From the NCBI GenBank assembly GCA_021736985.1, contig JAIPEW010000023.1, positions 1-43,072 on the forward strand: a stretch of 43,072 nt of DNA. The letters run 5' to 3'. This DNA comes from Clostridiales bacterium. Lineage in GTDB: Bacteria; Bacillota; Desulfotomaculia; Desulfotomaculales; VENG01. The notes below the pieces were generated by a model. The model had not been told where the DNA came from. It saw only the letters and a list, made by a program, of their open reading frames with translations, and did no database searches. Made by a program: the position numbers and the translations under genes. Positions 19,811-26,702 of this stretch are shown one piece after another (position 1 is the stretch's first letter; every line of letters begins with the position of its first letter).

Positions 19811-20782
19811 TTAAATGATATAACCATATTCTTTTAACTTAACGTTAAATTCATTTTGTAATTTTTTATTTGATTCCGAGTAATAATTACATAACTGATC
19901 ATACAAATAATTGCTTATGTATAGTTTTTCTCTACCGCCTTTTTTTAAATTATTTAACAATTTATCTTTTAAACTCATTGGTAAATACTTACCAATACAT
20001 TTTATTTTTAAATTACGTCTCACTTTTCTATACATATTATATTTTTTAGATACTGAATGATTTTCCCACTTATTTTTTAAAATTTCATAAGTTGTACTTT
20101 TGTCTATATTCATAATCTCTGACATTTTTTCTGAAAAAATTTCTGGTGATTGAACTAATTCTTCAAAAAGCATAATATTTATATTATTTTTACCAAATAG
20201 ATTAGCATAATAATTTATCAACTCATAATATTTCAATGAATTTAGGAAATAGACACTATCGTAATTTAGTGCAATTTCTATCCACTTATGTAGTGAAACT
20301 GGTTTGCCAATTGACAAATTTCGCGGGTCAAATGGGTGATCACGATATTGTGATTTTATTAAGTCTAACTGGTTTCTAATAATAATTAATATTTTAGCAT
20401 TAGGAAATATCTCTTTTAACCTATCAGCTTTTACCTTTACATCATCATGTGAAAAATAAACAGATGCTACCCTTTCATTACTAAAAACATTTATCTTATC
20501 TTTACATAAATACTTCTTTATATATTTTTCAAACAAATTTATATTATCACTATAAAAATAATCAATGCTTGGTAACATTACAAGGTTACAGTAAAAATCA
20601 TACAAATTATTGTCTCTTAAATACACACAATTATTATCTACAACATTTGTATCAATGCCAATATTGGATGTTGGATATATACCTAAATTATTAATTTCAG
20701 GGTGCTTTTGAAATAAATGTTTTTGCAATGTAGTACTTGCTGACTTAGGATACCCTATATGAAATATTATATTTTGCCTCAT
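19811..20782 (-). CDS. Second sulfotransferase family protein
   Basis: This 323-aa protein has the PAPS 5'-phosphosulfate loop near the N-terminus (IFHIGYPKSASTTLQKHLF) and the 3'-phosphate region ILIIIRNQLDLIKSQYRDH near 127-145. It is not closely similar to the sulfotransferase at 7075, so the two probably modify different positions. The open frame reaches a GTG at 20794, but that GTG overlaps the GGAGG that serves the ATG at 20782 (4-5 nt spacing), so the ATG is the start. It lies between wzx and a glycosyltransferase, supporting sulfation of the repeat unit before export. Confidence 0.85.
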   Translation of the reverse strand: MRQNIIFHIGYPKSASTTLQKHLFQKHPEINNLGIYPTSNIGIDTNVVDNNCVYLRDNNLYDFYCNLVMLPSIDYFYSDNINLFEKYIKKYLCKDKINVFSNERVASVYFSHDDVKVKADRLKEIFPNAKILIIIRNQLDLIKSQYRDHPFDPRNLSIGKPVSLHKWIEIALNYDSVYFLNSLKYYELINYYANLFGKNNINIMLFEELVQSPEIFSEKMSEIMNIDKSTTYEILKNKWENHSVSKKYNMYRKVRRNLKIKCIGKYLPMSLKDKLLNNLKKGGREKLYISNYLYDQLCNYYSESNKKLQNEFNVKLKEYGYII

Positions 20783-20827
20783 AACAACCTCCACTGCATA
20801 AAAAAAATTCGTTTAATAATGTACAAC

Positions 20828-22150
20828 TCATCTAATAAATCTTAACAAATTAAATGTTTTTAATGGCATATAGATTAAAAATCTAGTTTCTTTAAAAAAG
20901 ATTACACTAAAATATGCTTGAATTGATACTGATAACAAGGTAGCAATTGGAGCACCAATTACACCACATGCAGATATAAGAATATAATTTAAAACTATAT
21001 TACATGTGACTCCTATCAGCGTCCTATATAATTGTATCTTTGTAATATTTTCAATAATAATATGTTTAGAAATTACAATTCCGACAAAATTAAAAATAGC
21101 TTCTATTACCAATATTTTTAAAATCAATGAACTTAACAAATATTCTGTACCATACAAAAACAAAATAATATAATCCGATAAAAATACAACACTAAATATT
21201 ATTAACAAGGCAAACATAATTATCATATCAAATAAATTCTGCAATTTATTTTTGTAATATTTTTCACCAACTTCTTTTGCCTTCACCAAATAAGGATAAA
21301 AGGTATTACTTATTGCAAAGGCTACAAAGCCCCATTGCTTAAGCCTTGTAGCAGCAGAATACAACCCAACTGAATGATCACCAAGCATGTTACCCACCAT
21401 AACATGGTCAATTTTCATATGCACTGCTACTGCAGCACTTGAAAAAATTAATGGAAGACTATCATTTAACATTTTTTTTATAACTTTTTTGTTAACTTTC
21501 CAGTCAAAAACAGATGTTTTAAGTTTTAATCTATAAAAAAATACTAAGCAAATTGATTCTAAAAGGAAACTTACACTTATCATGATAACAAATGAAAATA
21601 GAGAAGCTTTTACTACAATCAATATTACTCTCATTACACTTACTATGACTAAAGAGATAATAAGCGAAAGCGAAATATATTTTGCTTGGACCTGAGAATA
21701 AAACCAGTACTTGATAACCTCAAATGGTTTAAACAGATAACCAAGTGTCACAATAATTATAAAAAATTTTATTTGAGGAGATTTTACATCAAACAAATAT
21801 AATGTTAATAATATAACTAAATTTAGAATTATTGAGCCAAATAGCCTTAACAGAAATACTGAACCCATAACATCTTCTTTATTTTCAGTTTTTACTAATT
21901 CCCTTATAGCAATTTGTTCTAGACCTAAAGTAGAAATAAAAGCAAAGAGAGAAACGAAAGATATTGAATAGTTTAATTTACCAAAACTTGTGGGGCCTAA
22001 ATATCTTGCCACCCATGCAGTAACAAAGACACCTAATACTAATTTAATTAACTTTTCTAAAGTAATCCAATTAATGTTAAATATAATTTTCTTTATTTGG
22101 TTATCATTATTTATTTTAAGTAAAGTTTTAGATAAAACATTATTTAACAT
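20828..22150 (-). CDS. wzx: Oligosaccharide flippase (Wzx-like)
   Basis: This 440-aa integral membrane protein of the MOP/PST superfamily has about twelve hydrophobic helices. The N-terminal WITLEKLIKLVLGVFVTAWVARYLGPTSFGKLNYSISF is the family hallmark, followed by LGLEQIAIRELVK. It would move the lipid-linked repeat unit across the membrane for polymerisation by the Wzy-like protein. It is the second structural gene of the cluster, 190 bp after cysC. Substrate specificity is not predictable. Confidence 0.9.
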   Translation of the reverse strand: MLNNVLSKTLLKINNDNQIKKIIFNINWITLEKLIKLVLGVFVTAWVARYLGPTSFGKLNYSISFVSLFAFISTLGLEQIAIRELVKTENKEDVMGSVFLLRLFGSIILNLVILLTLYLFDVKSPQIKFFIIIVTLGYLFKPFEVIKYWFYSQVQAKYISLSLIISLVIVSVMRVILIVVKASLFSFVIMISVSFLLESICLVFFYRLKLKTSVFDWKVNKKVIKKMLNDSLPLIFSSAAVAVHMKIDHVMVGNMLGDHSVGLYSAATRLKQWGFVAFAISNTFYPYLVKAKEVGEKYYKNKLQNLFDMIIMFALLIIFSVVFLSDYIILFLYGTEYLLSSLILKILVIEAIFNFVGIVISKHIIIENITKIQLYRTLIGVTCNIVLNYILISACGVIGAPIATLLSVSIQAYFSVIFFKETRFLIYMPLKTFNLLRFIR

Positions 22151-22340
22151 TACGACTCCTGATTTTAACTGCTTTTGTTAATAATTAATTGGTAACTTAT
22201 TTTGTTTATATTTGCTATATTTATTCCTTTTCTTTAGAATATCCTCATAACTTTTAATTTGAGTAATTCTTTAATTTAATTATACTCTTATAAAGAATTA
22301 CTATATTTAAATAAAAAATTGTATTACTTACTAAACACCA

Positions 22341-22946
22341 TCATATATCCAAAGAGCTAATAATCTCATCCACAGACTTCTCTATACCCTGCTCGTGCGT
22401 CTGCACTGTAACTTCCGGTTCTTCTGGTACTTCATATGGTGCACTTATACCCGTGAAATTTTGTATCTTGCCGCTCCTAGCTTTTTTGTATAACCCTTTC
22501 GGGTCTCTTTTTTCACACTCATGCAGGGGGCAGTCCAGGTATACTTCTATGAATTCTTCAGGTTCAAATAGTTTTCTCGCCCGTTCACGGTCTTCTTTGT
22601 AAGGCGAGATAAATGCTGTAATCACTATGATACCGGCATCTACAAAAAGCTTTGCTACTTCAGCAATGCGCCTTATGTTTTCCCGGCGTCCTTCCTCGGT
22701 AAAACCGAGGTCTTTACAGAGTCCCTGGCGAACATTGTCGCCGTCGAGTAAATATGTATGGTATCCCATTTCGTGCAGTTTACACTCCAGGGCATTGGAG
22801 ATGGATGACTTACCAGATGCCGAAAGTCCTGTAAACCAGAGCACAAAGCTTTTATGCTGGTTTAGTTTCTGTCTATGTTCTTTGGTGATCGTGTAAGGGT
22901 GCCATACTACATTGTTTTCCGCTGCTTTTTCCAACTTACAACACAT
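22341..22946 (-). CDS. cysC: Adenylylsulfate kinase (APS kinase)
   Basis: This 201-aa kinase phosphorylates APS with ATP to make PAPS, the donor for sulfotransferases. The P-loop GLSASGKSS is at 40-48, followed by [28 protein letters not shown] and [13 protein letters not shown]. The lid region has [25 protein letters not shown]. Length matches stand-alone CysC. ATP sulfurylase genes are not in the window. Its place at the head of a cluster with two sulfotransferases argues for a biosynthetic PAPS role rather than assimilation. AAGGAG directly abuts the ATG at 22946, so the exact start is uncertain. Confidence 0.95.
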   Translation of the reverse strand: MCCKLEKAAENNVVWHPYTITKEHRQKLNQHKSFVLWFTGLSASGKSSISNALECKLHEMGYHTYLLDGDNVRQGLCKDLGFTEEGRRENIRRIAEVAKLFVDAGIIVITAFISPYKEDRERARKLFEPEEFIEVYLDCPLHECEKRDPKGLYKKARSGKIQNFTGISAPYEVPEEPEVTVQTHEQGIEKSVDEIISSLDI

Positions 22947-23087
22947 CTCCTTGCAAAATAGTAGACAGTTAGTCAGTAGACTGTTGGTCAGTGATCAGTG
23001 ATCAGTGATCAGTTGGTCAGTAGTCAGTTGGTCAGTTGGACTGTTGGTCAGGAGTCAGGAGTCAGTTGGTCAGTAGACTGTTGGTCA

Positions 23088-23171
23088 GGAAGAGATTACA
23101 GATCCATTCTTTTAATCAATCCAGCAAGGAGTCTTCCAACTTCGTCCATATCGTTAAATATCTTTTTATAG
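23088..23171 (-). pseudogene. Duplicated 3' fragment of the four-helix-bundle gene, copy 1
   Basis: On the minus strand these ~80 bases encode KIFNDMDEVGRLLAGLIKRMDL followed by a stop. This matches the last 20-25 codons of the intact gene at 23327-23677, with a few amino-acid changes and two extra codons at the end. The fragment has no start codon or upstream coding sequence. It ends within the repeat unit at TATAGGG, where the intact gene continues TATAGAT. Confidence 0.8.
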
Positions 23172-23205
23172 GGTCAGTAGACAGTTGGACTGTTGGTCAG
23201 CAGTC

Positions 23206-23284
23206 AGGAAAAGATTACATTCTTTTTATTAATCCACCTAGGAGTCTTCCAACTTCGTCCATATTGTTAAATATCTTCTTATAG
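23206..23284 (-). pseudogene. Duplicated 3' fragment of the four-helix-bundle gene, copy 2
   Basis: On the minus strand this encodes KIFNNMDEVGRLLGGLIKRM and a stop, closer to the intact gene than copy 1. The conserved GTCTTCCAAC motif lies at 23244, against 23131 in copy 1 and 23355 in the intact gene, giving a period of 113 and 111 bp. Each unit is therefore about 80 bp of gene end plus about 32 bp of short repeats. Confidence 0.82.
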
Positions 23285-23326
23285 GGTCAGTAGACAGTTG
23301 GTCAGTGGTCAGTAGTCAGGAAAAGA

Positions 23327-23677
23327 TTACATTCTTTTAATCAATCCACCTAGGAGTCTTCCAACCTCGTTCATTTTGTCAAATATCTTTTTATAGATTT
23401 CTTCATCTATGTACATTAAGTCTTTTGCCAACAATAACTGGTATTTTGCTTCTTCTAGTGAACCGCGTGCCATTAGCAAAAAACGTTTGTATTCTTTGTT
23501 TGAGCCTCTTGCCTTTCCTTCTACTATGTTACTCGGTATCGATACAGAGGCCCGTCGAATTTGAGATGTCAGTCCGTATATTTCATCTTTTGGAAAATTT
23601 TTTGTTATCTCATATATTTTCAGTACTAGCTCGTGTGACTTTTGCCAGACAATTAACTTGCTGGTATCGTCATACAT
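23327..23677 (-). CDS. Four-helix-bundle protein (S23 / IVP family)
   Basis: This 116-aa protein belongs to the four-helix-bundle family first seen encoded in 23S rRNA intervening sequences (PF05635 type). Typical motifs are KLIVWQKSHELVLKIYEITKNFPKDE, YGLTSQIRRASVSIPSNIVEG and EYKRFLLMARGSLEEAKYQL. The length is normal. The molecular function of free-standing members is unknown; the related Avd protein works with diversity-generating retroelements, but no reverse transcriptase is present here. GGAAAGG lies a short distance before the ATG at 23677. The gene is completely surrounded by short direct and inverted repeats, and its 3' end is triplicated. Confidence 0.92.
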   Translation of the reverse strand: MYDDTSKLIVWQKSHELVLKIYEITKNFPKDEIYGLTSQIRRASVSIPSNIVEGKARGSNKEYKRFLLMARGSLEEAKYQLLLAKDLMYIDEEIYKKIFDKMNEVGRLLGGLIKRM

Positions 23678-23700
23678 ATATTTTTCCTTTCCAACTGCTT

Positions 23701-24126
23701 CTATTAAGTTGGACTATTGGTCAGGTTTCAGTTGGCCAGAAGTCAGTTGGTCTGTTGGTCAGGAGTCAGTTGGTCAGGAAGTTCAAGGGATTTTCCTGTC
23801 TACTGTCCAACTGTCTAACTGTCCAACTATTGTCAGGATATTCTAGGGCTTTTTCTGTCTACTGGCCAACTGGCCAACTATCCTAAATTTGTCGGTCAGG
23901 AAACAGTTGGTCAGCTTTCAGTTGGTCAGGAAATTCTAGGGTTTTTTCTGTCTGCTGACCAACTGTCCAACTATCCTAAGTTTGTTGGTCAGGAGTCAGT
24001 TGGTCTGTTGGTCAGGAAGTTCAAGGGATTTTTCTGTCTGCTGTACAACTGGCCAACCATTGTCAGGATGTTCTAGGACCTGTTCTGTCTACTGTTCAGC
24101 TGACCAACTGACCAACTGTCCAACTA
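23701..24126. repeat. Inverted-repeat array, right flank of the four-helix-bundle gene
   Basis: Here GTTGGTCAG-type arms alternate with their complement (CTGACCAAC, CTGTCCAAC), joined by conserved spacers of the form TTCTAGGG or TTCAAGGG, then a T-rich run and CTGTCT. I count five such spacers, starting near 23781, 23841, 23933, 24019 and 24070. The order of the first two (TTCAAGGG then TTCTAGGG, separated by ATTGTCAGGAT) is repeated in the last two, so a larger unit has also been duplicated. Arms on either side can pair, so the region could form a row of hairpins. No open frame here is credible. Confidence 0.82.
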
Positions 24127-24230
24127 TTATTATCAAATTGTTTTCTTTTTAAACATTATACAGGGTATTCAACGATATTTTATTAATTTCCTTTAAATTT
24201 TGCATTGAAATATTCGACAAAAAACGTGGA
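24127..24230. other. AT-rich spacer after the MarR-like gene
   Basis: About 100 AT-rich bases lie between the repeat array and the stop codon of the MarR-like gene. No gene or clear terminator is seen. Confidence 0.4.
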
Positions 24231-24734
24231 TTATAGCAAGTCCATGATGTTGATTACACCAGGTTCACTCTTGTCACCCGGGCCCCACGTGATCACCAGC
24301 GTGTTCTCTCCTTTTATATCCTCAAGTGAGCTGTCATAAGAGGCAATTTCATATTTCAAGTTCAAATTCCCGGCAGCTATTTTGATTAACTCGAGTATTT
24401 CATCCCCGGGCCCGTAAAGGACCACCTTATCCCCACTGCCCATATAATCATCAATTATTTGCTTGACTGCATCATTTATTTTAATAACCTGGCGGTAGGA
24501 TCTTATCATGAACCGGTAGGTGAGCCTGGCTTTTTCGGCCATTCCCTGCGGCGTAAGGATATATCTCATTGTCCTGCCGTTTACTTTTTCCAGTTTTACA
24601 AGCCCTTTTTTGGCCATTTTTTTCAGCAAGAAGTTTACTGCCCCGGGTGAAAGGCTTGTCCCCCGGGCAATTTTGCGCTGGGTAGTTTCTTCATTCTTTT
24701 CGATAAAATTTAGTATTGCATGTTCGTTATTCAT
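24231..24734 (-). CDS. Winged-helix (MarR-like) regulator with extra C-terminal domain
   Basis: This 167-aa protein has an N-terminal winged helix (about 5-70): AILNFIEKNEETTQRKIARGTSLSPGAVNFLLKKMAKKGLV then VNGRTMRYILTPQGMAEKA. This is like MarR-type regulators associated with EPS clusters. After a linker helix (75-95), a C-terminal part beginning DKVVLYGPGDEILELIKIAA and ending TLVITWGPGD looks like a small alpha/beta sensor domain, so it may bind a nucleotide-like or sugar-linked ligand. It is on the same strand and upstream of the polysaccharide cluster but separated by the repeat block. It is a fair candidate regulator of that cluster. Confidence 0.82.
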   Translation of the reverse strand: MNNEHAILNFIEKNEETTQRKIARGTSLSPGAVNFLLKKMAKKGLVKLEKVNGRTMRYILTPQGMAEKARLTYRFMIRSYRQVIKINDAVKQIIDDYMGSGDKVVLYGPGDEILELIKIAAGNLNLKYEIASYDSSLEDIKGENTLVITWGPGDKSEPGVINIMDLL

Positions 24735-24807
24735 AATAATTCACACCTTTTGTTTAAAAAACAAACGATTAATTAATAAACATAATACTAAAATTCTCTT
24801 ATAACTG

Positions 24808-25023
24808 TCAATAAAAACCACCGGAATTCATGAAACTAGAAAAATATTTCACAAAGTTGAAAGTTACACAGGGCATATAGTCTTTGCCTTTTCTATACCA
24901 GTTTGTTGTCATTTCCATGATAGCTACCACCTCCTTCGGTGTTAGTTTTTCCAGTTCCGGCTGGAATTGTTCTTCTTCCATGCACGCCGGGCAAGCCCGG
25001 GATACTGTTTTAGTAAAAATCAT
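24808..25023 (-). CDS. Small uncharacterised ORF (71 aa, or 36 aa from an internal start)
   Basis: The frame encodes 71 residues with a CPAC motif near residue 11 and a C-terminal NWYRKGKDYMPCVTFNF. The first ATG (25023) has AAAGG directly abutting it, a poor arrangement. An internal ATG at 24918 follows AAGGAGG with 11 nt spacing and would give a 36-aa peptide starting MEMTTNWYRKGKDY and ending FMNSGGFY. I do not recognise either form. It could be a gene remnant, or a short peptide gene upstream of the regulator. Confidence 0.4.
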   Translation of the reverse strand: MIFTKTVSRACPACMEEEQFQPELEKLTPKEVVAIMEMTTNWYRKGKDYMPCVTFNFVKYFSSFMNSGGFY

Positions 25024-25117
25024 CCTTTAATTATACAGATATAAGCTGCATAAATGAAAATCCAATGTTATTTCTGCATTATCGCTTAAGAAGATAAAGA
25101 AACCGTAAATACAAATA

Positions 25118-25146
25118 TTGGTAAGCATCGTTTTTTATGATATAAT
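25118..25146 (+). promoter_or_regulatory. Sigma-A-type promoter of the HEPN/MNT operon
   Basis: TTGGTA at 25118-25123 and TATAAT at 25141-25146 are separated by exactly 17 bp. Transcription would begin near 25153, about 25 nt before the start codon at 25178, with AAAGGTG in between. Confidence 0.7.
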
Positions 25147-25177
25147 ATTTATAATCCTTACTATAAAGGTGTTTTTT

Positions 25178-25567
25178 ATGTTAAGTCAAAAAGACTACTG
25201 GATAAATGAAGCATGGGAAAGTTTAAAAACTTCACAAGTGCTAATTGAACATGGACGATTTTTAGAAGGTGCTTTTTTCTGCCACTTGAGTGTAGAAAAA
25301 ATATTAAAAGCTAAATATACTTATAACACAAATAAAATTCCCCCTAAAATACATGATTTAAAAAGATTATCCGAACTCTCAAATATAAAGGACAAATTAA
25401 ATGAAGACCAGATAGATTTTTTAGGCATCTTAAATAATTTTCAATTAGAAGGCAGATATCCCAAGTTTAGAGAAAGATTATTAAAATCTACAACCAGAAA
25501 GGATTTTAAAAACATCTTAAAAGAAACAGGTGAATTCTTACAATGGTGCTTAAGAAGAATGAAATAG
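25178..25567 (+). CDS. HEPN domain protein (toxin-type partner)
   Basis: This 129-aa protein has the HEPN fold pattern: DYWINEAWESLKTSQVLIEHGRFLEGAFFCHLSVEKILKAKYTY. The continuation is the IHDLKRLSEL segment. HEPN proteins paired with minimal nucleotidyltransferases act as RNase-type toxins or as their regulated partners. The start at 25178 (ATGTTAAGT) follows AAAGGTG. The open frame extends 20 codons upstream, but that part overlaps the promoter and is not expected to be translated. The gene overlaps the next by 25 nt, so the pair is co-expressed. Confidence 0.88.
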   Translation: MLSQKDYWINEAWESLKTSQVLIEHGRFLEGAFFCHLSVEKILKAKYTYNTNKIPPKIHDLKRLSELSNIKDKLNEDQIDFLGILNNFQLEGRYPKFRERLLKSTTRKDFKNILKETGEFLQWCLRRMK

Positions 25568-25923
25568 AAACATTAAAAAAATATATTATAGAGTTAGAAA
25601 AACATACTGACATTGATAAGGTAATATTATTTGGTTCATATGCACAGGGAAATGCCGGTGATGAAAGTGATATTGACCTGGCTGTAATTTCCAAATATTT
25701 TGGTGATAATGTCATTAATGACTTAAAAATTGTAAACAGAGCTCTATGGAATATACCATCCAATAAAATCATACAAGTCCATCCTTTTACTCCAAATGAC
25801 TTTAATGAAAATAAAGATTTTTTTATTGACGAAATTATAAAAACGGGAATTACAATTTATATGAAAAATACCGGTTTTACAGGCGAAATGCATTTAAGCA
25901 ACAAGAATCATATACATTCATAA
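25543..25923 (+). CDS. Minimal nucleotidyltransferase (MNT) antitoxin-type protein
   Basis: This 126-aa protein has the polymerase-beta-like nucleotidyltransferase core: VILFGSYAQGNAGDESDIDLAVIS, with GS at 31-32 and the metal-binding Asp pair D43/D45. In characterised HepT/MntA pairs, the MNT enzyme adds AMP to the HEPN toxin and silences it. The tight overlap with the HEPN gene and the intact active-site residues support the same arrangement here. The third acidic residue cannot be assigned with certainty. Confidence 0.9.
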   Translation: MVLKKNEIETLKKYIIELEKHTDIDKVILFGSYAQGNAGDESDIDLAVISKYFGDNVINDLKIVNRALWNIPSNKIIQVHPFTPNDFNENKDFFIDEIIKTGITIYMKNTGFTGEMHLSNKNHIHS

Positions 25924-25953
25924 AAAAAGCACCGCATTTGTTTTCTGCGGTGC
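25922..25953 (-). terminator. Terminator of the YvrJ operon
   Basis: GCACCGCA (25929-25936) pairs with TGCGGTGC (25946-25953). On the minus strand the stem is followed by seven U residues. It lies immediately after the YvrJ stop codon, so it ends the DUF1659-DUF2922-YvrJ transcript. It may also mark the end of the converging HEPN/MNT operon. Confidence 0.85.
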
Positions 25954-25954
25954 G

Positions 25955-26143
25955 TCAGCCCGTGCCGTCTATAAAGTGGCGCATGTTGTCTACGTCTATA
26001 TCTGACTGCCTGGCCACTACCATGGTGAGCAGGGTTATAGATTTTTGCAGGTCTTTTATCAGCGGTTCCATGCGTACTAACAGGTATCCTGCCACTACCA
26101 TGGGAAAGCCGTAGTTCGCCGCGAGTTTCATCATCTCGTCCAT
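25955..26143 (-). CDS. YvrJ family small protein
   Basis: This 62-aa protein contains one hydrophobic helix after MDEMMKLAANYGFPMVVAGYLLVRMEPLIKDLQKSI, the YvrJ family pattern (about 50 aa, single membrane span). Function is unknown; the fold recalls small holin-like or BhlA-like proteins. It is the last gene of a three-gene operon with DUF2922 and DUF1659 proteins, an arrangement recurrent in Bacillota. A short ribosome site (AGGAGTG) precedes the ATG. Confidence 0.85.
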   Translation of the reverse strand: MDEMMKLAANYGFPMVVAGYLLVRMEPLIKDLQKSITLLTMVVARQSDIDVDNMRHFIDGTG

Positions 26144-26172
26144 TTTAATTCACTCCTATATTATATTAATTA

Positions 26173-26194
26173 CCGGGAGGGGGTACCCTCCCGG
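26173..26194. repeat. Strong hairpin between DUF2922 and YvrJ genes
   Basis: CCGGGAGGG (26173-26181) and CCCTCCCGG (26186-26194) form a 9-bp GC stem with a 4-base loop. On the transcribed minus strand no U-tract follows, so it is more likely an mRNA-stabilising or attenuating stem between the genes than a full terminator. Confidence 0.65.
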
Positions 26195-26202
26195 TTTTGG
26201 TT

Positions 26203-26436
26203 CTACGCAGGGTCGTACAAATCGTTGGTTGTCTTATCGATTATTTTTACGTCGTACTTGGAAGCCAGGTCTCCGCCGGTAGCGCTAAACACGTTTTTGC
26301 TAATAATGGTGTCCATTACTGTTTCTACTTCTGCGGCAGTGAGATCTGTGCGGGGGCTGTCCAGGCTGATGGACATGCTGTTGCCCCCCTGGCTTTTAAA
26401 GGTCATGCGCAGGTACTTGGTGCTCGATGTAGACAT
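26203..26436 (-). CDS. DUF2922 family small protein
   Basis: This 77-aa protein has KYLRMTFKSQGGNSMSISLDSPRTDLTAAEVETVMDTIISKNVF, which matches DUF2922. Function is unknown. It has no signal peptide or membrane helix. AAAGGAGG precedes the ATG at good spacing. It lies between the DUF1659 and YvrJ genes in one operon, so the three probably act together. Confidence 0.87.
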   Translation of the reverse strand: MSTSSTKYLRMTFKSQGGNSMSISLDSPRTDLTAAEVETVMDTIISKNVFSATGGDLASKYDVKIIDKTTNDLYDPA

Positions 26437-26474
26437 GGTTTTTCCTCCTTTCTGGTAAGATTATTTTCTAGCCT

Positions 26475-26702
26475 CTAGACTTCGTTGATTAGTTCGGCAA
26501 CGTCTTCACGGGTTATGGTATCTAATGTGTTGTCTACCAGGCCGTCCAGGGCTGCGGCGATGTCGTAAAGGTCCTGGTCCAGCGCGTCGGGTTTTACGTG
26601 GTGAAGGTACTTGTTGTCAAAGATCGGGTCACCGCCTCCGTCTACGCCTACCTGGAACTTTAGTGTGACGGTAGATTCGGAAGGCACGCTGTTTACTGCC
26701 AT
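26475..26702 (-). CDS. DUF1659 family small protein
   Basis: This 75-aa protein has SESTVTLKFQVGVDGGGDPIFDNKYLHHVKPDALDQDLYDIAAAL, matching DUF1659. Function is unknown. It is first in the three-gene operon with DUF2922 and YvrJ, and has AGGAGG eight nt before the ATG. Its likely 5' untranslated region carries a very GC-rich hairpin (26731-26760). Confidence 0.87.
   Translation of the reverse strand: MAVNSVPSESTVTLKFQVGVDGGGDPIFDNKYLHHVKPDALDQDLYDIAAALDGLVDNTLDTITREDVAELINEV

Larger units (their letters stand above)
22961..23326. repeat. Degenerate TCAGT heptamer/octamer repeat block, left flank
   Basis: This stretch is made of short units such as TCAGTGA, TCAGTAG, TCAGTTGG and ACAGTTGG in loose tandem, beginning with three near-perfect TCAGTGA units around 22988-23010. 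It is interleaved with two partial copies of the end of the adjacent four-helix-bundle gene. The units are too short and irregular for CRISPR. There is no other gene in this block. It abuts the start of cysC, so any promoter for the polysaccharide cluster must lie in or beyond it. Confidence 0.85.

Noticed and set aside
23327-23677. Four-helix-bundle protein as Avd of a diversity-generating retroelement
   Set aside because: There is no reverse transcriptase, template repeat or variable repeat in the window.
22961-24126. Repeat block as a CRISPR array
   Set aside because: Repeats are 7-8 bases, degenerate, and not separated by unique spacers of constant length; no cas genes are present.
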